Positions 59,042 through 64,000 of a stretch of 64,000 nt of DNA are shown in pieces; the stretch's first letter is position 1, and each line of letters begins with the position of its first letter. The notes under the pieces were generated by a model that ran no database searches, was not told the DNA's origin, and was given only the letters and a program-made list of their open reading frames with translations. The DNA comes from Chrysoporthe austroafricana (lineage: Eukaryota; Ascomycota; Sordariomycetes; Diaporthales; Cryphonectriaceae): assembly GCA_001051155.2 (NCBI GenBank), contig JYIP02000007.1:2296342-2360341 (forward strand), written 5' to 3'. The translations under genes were made by a program, and so were the position numbers.

Positions 59042-59954
59042 GGCGAGGGTGCTGGCGGTCTCGTGACGACGTGGAGCGGGCGGTTCGCGGTCTCGAGCGG
59101 GCAGGCCTCTCCTGCAGCGGTGGGTCTTCGGTGCCTGTGCGTAGCAGTTGTGATAGCGAGGGGCCGATACGCGGTATCCGCTCAGGGCATCTCTGTATGG
59201 TGTGCGTGGCGCTGGGGCGCTGGGGCGCTGAGGTTGTCGGCTGGGCAGCGTCGAGTTGGCGACGATGTTTTGGAGCCTTGTCGTTGAGGGACGAAGTTGT
59301 GGCTGACATAAGCAGCCCTACCAGCGGGGGTGGCACGGGGAGCACAGGGGGGACACAGAAGGCCACAGGGGAGGCCACAGGGGGGCCGCAGGGGGGCCAC
59401 AGGGGGGCCCCAGCCCCAACTCTATCTCGACGTCGTCTGATTCTGCTGTGGGGGGGGGCCTGGGCCTGTCTCTGGTAACCAACGACACACCGGCTGGACA
59501 TGGATAGATACTGTGCACTGCGTGTAGAGGTCATGATAGTCCTAAGCGAACCATCGCCGCCGCCGCATTGCTACGGCTCACCGCGACCGTGAGCCAGCCA
59601 GGCTGACCGGCCTGTCAGGCTGTCTCTCTGTCGCCCCGTCCCCGCCCGCGTCATGTGCCTCCAGCTCCACCGTCCTATTCGTCACCTGCCCGCGTGCCCC
59701 TGCTCTGGGCTGTTATTCAGCTTGCGCCACCACACGCCTCGGGACGACTGGGCCCGCCGGCCAGCCAGCCAGCCTTTCTTTTTTACCTGCCTCGTCCCTC
59801 ATCTCACCACCCTCGGGCGACGGCGGCTCCACGTCCAGATGGCCGAGCTCTCGTCCTCCAGCCGGTGGCCAACGACGTCACACCTGGAGACTGACGAGCG
59901 GCCCTCTCGCGGTGCTGGCTGCTGGGCCGAGGATTCGTCTACCTTCCAACGCCC
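59042..59954. other. Intergenic region with G-rich repeats
   Basis: This 913-base region lies between divergent starts and holds both promoters. It includes a G-rich tandem repeat (59325-59411) and a G run at 59448-59458. No coding region was supported. Confidence 0.45.
59325..59411 (+). repeat. G-rich tandem repeat with G-quadruplex potential
   Basis: Repeated units of the form GGCCACAGGGGGG (roughly 12-14 bp) carry many runs of four to six G on the plus strand. The spacing allows intramolecular G-quadruplexes. It sits about 290-370 bases upstream of the mitochondrial protein gene start. Confidence 0.6.
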
Positions 59955-61482
59955 ATGCTAAGGGCGCTCCTCCTGCTCTTCCTCCCCCTCCTCCTCGTTG
60001 TCACCAGTCCTCTCGGGTCTGCCTTCTCAGCAGGTTCTCGCGGCCCCTGACTGGGATGGTCTGCCTGCCGCCACCGCCAGGATGAGCGACCTCCACATCT
60101 CAACCAGCAACCCCCTCGTCTCGGGCTGGACAAGCACGCCCATCCCCAACTTCAGCCTGTCCGCCTCAGGCCTCCTCGTCCTCGCCGACCTCAGCACCGT
60201 CGCCCAGCGGACGGCCCTCCGCGGCGGCTCCTCGTGGCTGGATAGCCTGCTGCTCGTCCCTGGCCTCCACTACCAGCAGGCCGCCGACGAGCTGGCCCGC
60301 GCCGAGGGCGCCGCCCAGCTCACCGCTGTCGAGGTCGGCCCTGACGGCAAGCCCACGGTCCACACCATCGTGAACCAGGCCGTGGTCGCCTACGTCCTGC
60401 GGACGGCGGTCGAGGGGCGCACGGTGGTCCTGGACGTCGGCGAGCTCCCGGCCCGGTCGCGGAGCTGGCCCGCCCGGCGGAGGGACAGGGGCCCGGGCCA
60501 GCGGGGGAGGCCGTACGGTGGCCGGGGCCGCAGGGAGGCCGCCGAGCAGGGGCTGAGCTGGGCCGCCCAGCTGCTGTACCTGGCCAGCCCCGTGCTGACC
60601 TGTGTGGCCATCGTATTTGTGGTCTTGCTGGGGGACTGTGAGCACCTATCCCCAGCCCCACCACTCAAACCCCCCTCCCCCACCCCTCTTCTTCCCACGA
60701 CCGTCCTGCGTAAAAAGAAAAATCTTCTCCCCCGGGAGCCCCAACGCTCACGAGAACTCACAGGGTGGGCGCTGGCCCTCATCGTCGCGCTGATGCTGTC
60801 GCGCGTCCTCAACATCGCCGTCATCAAGTCCCGGTCGCGGCCTAAGTCCGCCGCCCTGCCGCCGCCCTTCACGCAGCCAGCCAGGGTGGACCCCCCGCCC
60901 CGGATGACCCAGTACACCATCACGCTGGGCCCCACGACCATCGTCGTCCTGCGCGGCCTCAACACGGACCTCTACGCGCTCACCACCACCGTCTGGCTGC
61001 GCCCCAAGACCCACGCCGAGGGCTACCTCGAGGCCACCGCCAAGATGCTCGTCTACCTGGTCGCCTCGGTCAGCGGCAACGCTACGCAGGCCGGGAACCT
61101 GGTCCTCCTCGCGCTGCTCCTCGCCAGCGCGGGCCTGCTGGCCCTCAGCAACGCCCGCATCACGGGACTGAGGAACGGCGGGAGGGTGGTCGCGCCCTCC
61201 CCCGGCGACCAGGATGGCGCGGCCGGCGGCGCCGGCGGGGACCGCCGGGACAGTGGGGAGGCGGGCGGAGGCAGGGACGGCGCGGGGGGCGGGGGACCGG
61301 CGGAGAGCTGGCCCGGCACCAGCGACCTGAGCAGCTTGAGCGGCGTGGAGGACCCGGCCGAGAAGGGGCGCCGCCGGGGCCCGGTGCGGAGGACGTTTCC
61401 TTCCGACGACTCCGTCGAGTACGAGGTCCAGCTCGAGACGGGGATCGGGACCCTGGCGATCTCGGCCCTGAGAAACAGGTAG
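59955..61482 (+). CDS. Unrecognised multi-pass membrane protein, probable signal peptide
   Basis: The 3' coding frame is clear. A 126-nt, in-phase, stop-free intron (60638-60763) is removed so that VVLLGD joins WWALALIVALML. The luminal-type first part (MSDLHISTSNPLVSGWTSTP, NFSLSASGLLVLADLS) is followed by three or four membrane helices (about 60571-60635, 60764-60815, 61045-61160). The tail is Gly/Arg/Asp-rich. The N-terminus is unresolved: ATG at 59955 gives a textbook signal peptide (MLRALLLLFLPLLLVVTSPL), but its frame differs from the main one. A GT at 60020 spliced to the AG before 60082 would join them; an alternative is an upstream exon, because 59965-60006 also looks like a polypyrimidine tract ending in AG. 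A sequencing indel is a third option. Family not recognised. Confidence 0.65.
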
Positions 61483-63093
61483 GGACCGCGCGGCGCGAAG
61501 CAATGTCTCGTAGTCCCGCACAGAGCCATTGCGACTTGGCTAAATACATTAGTTGAGGAGGATTCGGGGGGACCTTTCCCGTCACTTAGAAACGCCGCGA
61601 GGCATCCTCATCATGATAGGCAGCAGCAGGCGAGCAGGTTGGCCTATCGTGGGAGGTTTCTCTCACTATTATACCCCTCCCCCTTTTTTTTTCTTTATTT
61701 TTTTTCAGGTTGCTTCCGCATGTATAGTGCAGGTGCTGGACTAGGAGAGTCCCATATGTAGATGGGGAAGTCTGTATGCCAAAAATCAAGTCTGCATCTA
61801 GCATCACATCACAGCAACAGAATATACAGGCACAGGAGCATCATTTTAGTATTTCCTACACCCACAGGGTCTCGATTGTCTCGCACCCTACGTGGTGTGC
61901 TTTTCCGGTTATCTATCGTAGCACGTTGTCCGTAGCTACTATCGATTCTTTTCCGGGATGAGATGAGTCAAAGCTGATGCACCGAGCCGTAACAAGCCCA
62001 GTTGTCCATCATTCACGCCATTTCCTCCCCATTTGTTTCCATGCCCGAACGCAAGAACGACAGTAAGAGAAAGGATAGTCGAGAATCCTTCATTCTGTGT
62101 CGCAGACTCTCCTCATCCGAAGAGACAAGAAGTGACGACAGGAGTGGAGGTCATCGACTGTCGAGCCGAATCAAAGGGTGTATTTGTGGTGGGCGAGAGG
62201 GAGATGTAGAGTGTGCATCATCCGGAGCTGCTGGCCCTCCAAGCCAGCGTTTTCCTAGTATCCACCACTCGTAATCATCGCCAATCCGTCCAACACGTCC
62301 TACCTCCATAGTCCGAGCTTATTCATGGCAGAATGCATCCTGCCCATTGCCCCTAAATTCGGATGGGTTGTTTCTCGTCATGCGCGGCGAGAACAACGGC
62401 AGCCGTAGGTAGGAAAACGCCGAGAAGAACTAAAAGGTGCAGTCGCAACCGAAAGACCGAATTCATTATGCTGTTGAGAACTCCGACAGACCGAGAACCC
62501 ATCCAGCCGCTGGAGGACGGAGACGACGCCCGTGAACAATGTCAACGGAGTGAAGACCCAAAACCAGTTGGCGGTGGTGAGTTATTCGTTTTCTTTGTAC
62601 AGATGGCATTATATGCCATTGGAGGAATCTAAGAATAAATAAGAATATTGATGGGGAGAGATCGGTGGGCAGAAGGTGTAGTAAATATGATGTGTGGTGA
62701 TGCGAGGCTGAAATGACCCTATGCCAGGGCCGACAACAAGGAAACGCCGAGAAACGAAGTCGTGTCGAATGCAGGCTTTTGTGGCTTTCCATCCAACGCC
62801 GCAATGAGTCAGGTCCATAAGCATCCAGAAGGTGAAAAGACGATCCATGCAGGTGTTGCGATGCGAAAACGAAAGCCAACGGCAGCCCGAGCCGAGACGA
62901 GCCGAGAATCTTGTCGAAATTAGAAAACACTTGCACAATGAGACCGAAATTGCAGAATGCGTCCAATGCCTTCATATATGCTTCCGTGAAAGGAAGAATT
63001 CGTGCGTCCATCCGTGACGGTGGTGGTACAGGCCGTTCTTTTGCACGGCATAGTGCGATCTGCGAATCGCGAGATGGGCGAGGCGGTGTTGAG
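61483..63093. other. Convergent intergenic region, no gene seen
   Basis: 1.6 kb between the stop of the membrane protein gene and the stop of the partial gene at the right end. A C/T run lies at 61676-61708. Frames at 62466-63251 (minus) and others show no recognisable domain and overlap the downstream gene. Confidence 0.45.
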
Positions 63094-64000
63094 TTAACCG
63101 TGGAGCTCCTCGTAGCAGCGCACAATTTCGCACAGAGCGCGCATGAACACCGGGTCCAACTGTTTGCCGCTGGGGCCGATGATGGTGGCATCCTGCTCCT
63201 CCTGAGACTGGCTGCCCTCCCCAGGTGAACAGGTCTTGATCGTCTCGACAAGGCGATAGACGTTCAGGGCGATATCATCGCGCAGGTTACGCATCGCGCG
63301 CTCCGACTCGAGAGACTGGGCAAAGGATGCGGCAGTACAGCTTGTCTTGAGAAGCTTAGCCTTGAGACCGCCGCGAGAGCCGGGTGCTGGTCTGACGGGC
63401 TTGGCCAGCGCGGTAGAGCCGAGGCCTAGGGTTGCGGCCGCCTTCGCAGGGACGACATCCTTGGAGGCCGCGATGGCAACGTTTTGGTGGAAGTCACGGA
63501 TGATCGTCTCGCTGGAATCAGGATGCATCTGCAGGTCGGCAAGACTAGTGACGCCTGCGGGGAGTCTCATGGACGGCTTGGGGTGGAGGTGAGGGAACCC
63601 GCCGTTCTGCTGCAGGTGAGCCAAGCCACCGATGAGCGAGTTAATGTAGTTGTAGGCGATGATGTGGGCGTACAGAAGATCGAGAAGGTACTCGGTACCG
63701 TCGGGAAAGATGGTACGAAGAGCATTGACGCATGCCTCGACCTGAGTGTCAGCTGAACGAGAGGGAGGGGTGTCGCATCGAAGCGTGAGAATCCGCGAAT
63801 CAGGCGGGGGCCACAGGCGCTCGCCATCCTCGTGGAGTGTCGGAGAAGTAGCGGCATGCCCAAGGCGGCTACTGAACTTGCCACGCAGAGAGCTCACCAG
63901 GTTCAGGTTGCCCCGAGATACCTTGCGACTCAGAGAGGGCATCTCAGGAGAGGTAGGAGACTGGAGGATACCAGGCGCGTGCTCGTTAGAGAAGCGAGCT
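63094..64000 (-). CDS. Partial unrecognised fungal protein, C-terminal part
   Basis: The minus-strand frame is open from the window edge (64000) to the stop at 63094, so the N-terminus is missing; the Met at 63942 is probably internal because the 19 codons before it read as plausible protein in the same frame. About 302 residues are visible. The first ~90 are Ser/Arg/Pro-rich. Then comes a helical region with VEACVNALRTIFPDGTEYLL, DLLYAHIIAYNYINSLIGG and, near the end, MRNLRDDIALNVYRLVETIK and the closing FMRALCEIVRCYEELHG. It looks like a helical-bundle regulatory protein. No catalytic motif or named family was recognised. No intron is evident in the visible part. Confidence 0.7.
   Translation of the reverse strand, partial: ARFSNEHAPGILQSPTSPEMPSLSRKVSRGNLNLVSSLRGKFSSRLGHAATSPTLHEDGERLWPPPDSRILTLRCDTPPSRSADTQVEACVNALRTIFPDGTEYLLDLLYAHIIAYNYINSLIGGLAHLQQNGGFPHLHPKPSMRLPAGVTSLADLQMHPDSSETIIRDFHQNVAIAASKDVVPAKAAATLGLGSTALAKPVRPAPGSRGGLKAKLLKTSCTAASFAQSLESERAMRNLRDDIALNVYRLVETIKTCSPGEGSQSQEEQDATIIGPSGKQLDPVFMRALCEIVRCYEELHG

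Noticed and set aside
57995..59287. 430-codon plus-strand frame opposite the mitochondrial protein gene
   Set aside because: It is Arg/Gly/Ala-rich with no domain and lies antisense to a frame with a presequence, membrane segment and TPR-like repeats; GC-rich coding sequence produces such shadows.
60748..61521. 257-codon minus-strand frame opposite the membrane protein gene
   Set aside because: It is antisense to coding sequence with clear membrane helices and has no features of its own.

Overview
The window looks like a gene-dense chromosome segment of a filamentous ascomycete (Pezizomycotina, most likely Sordariomycetes). The basis is short GT-AG introns, mostly 50-140 nt, in most genes; familiar filamentous-fungal single-copy genes (otubain, COP9 subunit 2, Cwc25, Mak32-like, Rad1/XPF, Las17/WASP, eIF1A, Chs5, synaptobrevin, Arg-6, mitochondrial uS14); and AT-rich, gene-poor patches holding a decayed transposon. 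The species call is inference. No rRNA, tRNA, CRISPR array or operon was seen. Twenty-one protein genes are annotated, with exon boundaries worked out by eye from splice sites and reading-frame continuity.

Layout. 1-3.05 kb: no gene; low-complexity poly-T/poly-C sequence and one undetermined base. 3.05-9.8 kb: otubain-type deubiquitinase (+), COP9 signalosome subunit 2 (-) and splicing factor Cwc25 (+), the last two divergent. 10.6-15.9 kb: a divergent pair of unrecognised fungal proteins. 15.9-18.6 kb: gene-poor, with a 725-bp internally deleted pogo/Fot1-like element that has terminal inverted repeats, TA flanks and a broken transposase tail. 18.6-25.4 kb: Mak32-like PfkB protein, cytochrome P450 relic, divergent RNA 3'-phosphate cyclase-like protein, and Tcd-type t6A dehydratase, all on the minus strand. 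25.4-32.5 kb: gene-poor, partly AT-rich, with degenerate ~95-bp repeats and one small membrane protein gene. 32.5-45.9 kb: Rad1/XPF nuclease, a small hydrophilic protein, Las17/WASP, eIF1A, an unrecognised basic protein, Chs5 and an SDR. 47.7-64 kb: synaptobrevin, Arg-6, mitochondrial uS14, an Arb2-domain protein, a mitochondrial TPR-like protein, a multi-pass membrane protein, and a gene cut by the window edge.

The conserved genes are housekeeping functions (protein turnover, splicing, tRNA modification, DNA repair, actin, translation, secretion, arginine synthesis, mitochondrial translation) and do not form one pathway. Chs5, synaptobrevin and Las17 all serve polarised secretion and the cell cortex, but are not adjacent. 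The least explained parts are the divergent orphan pair at 10.6-15.9 kb, the repeat-rich stretch at 25.4-32.5 kb, and the RNA-cyclase homologue that lacks the usual glycine-rich signature. Several introns are stop-free and a multiple of three, so uninterrupted reading frames overstate protein length in five genes.
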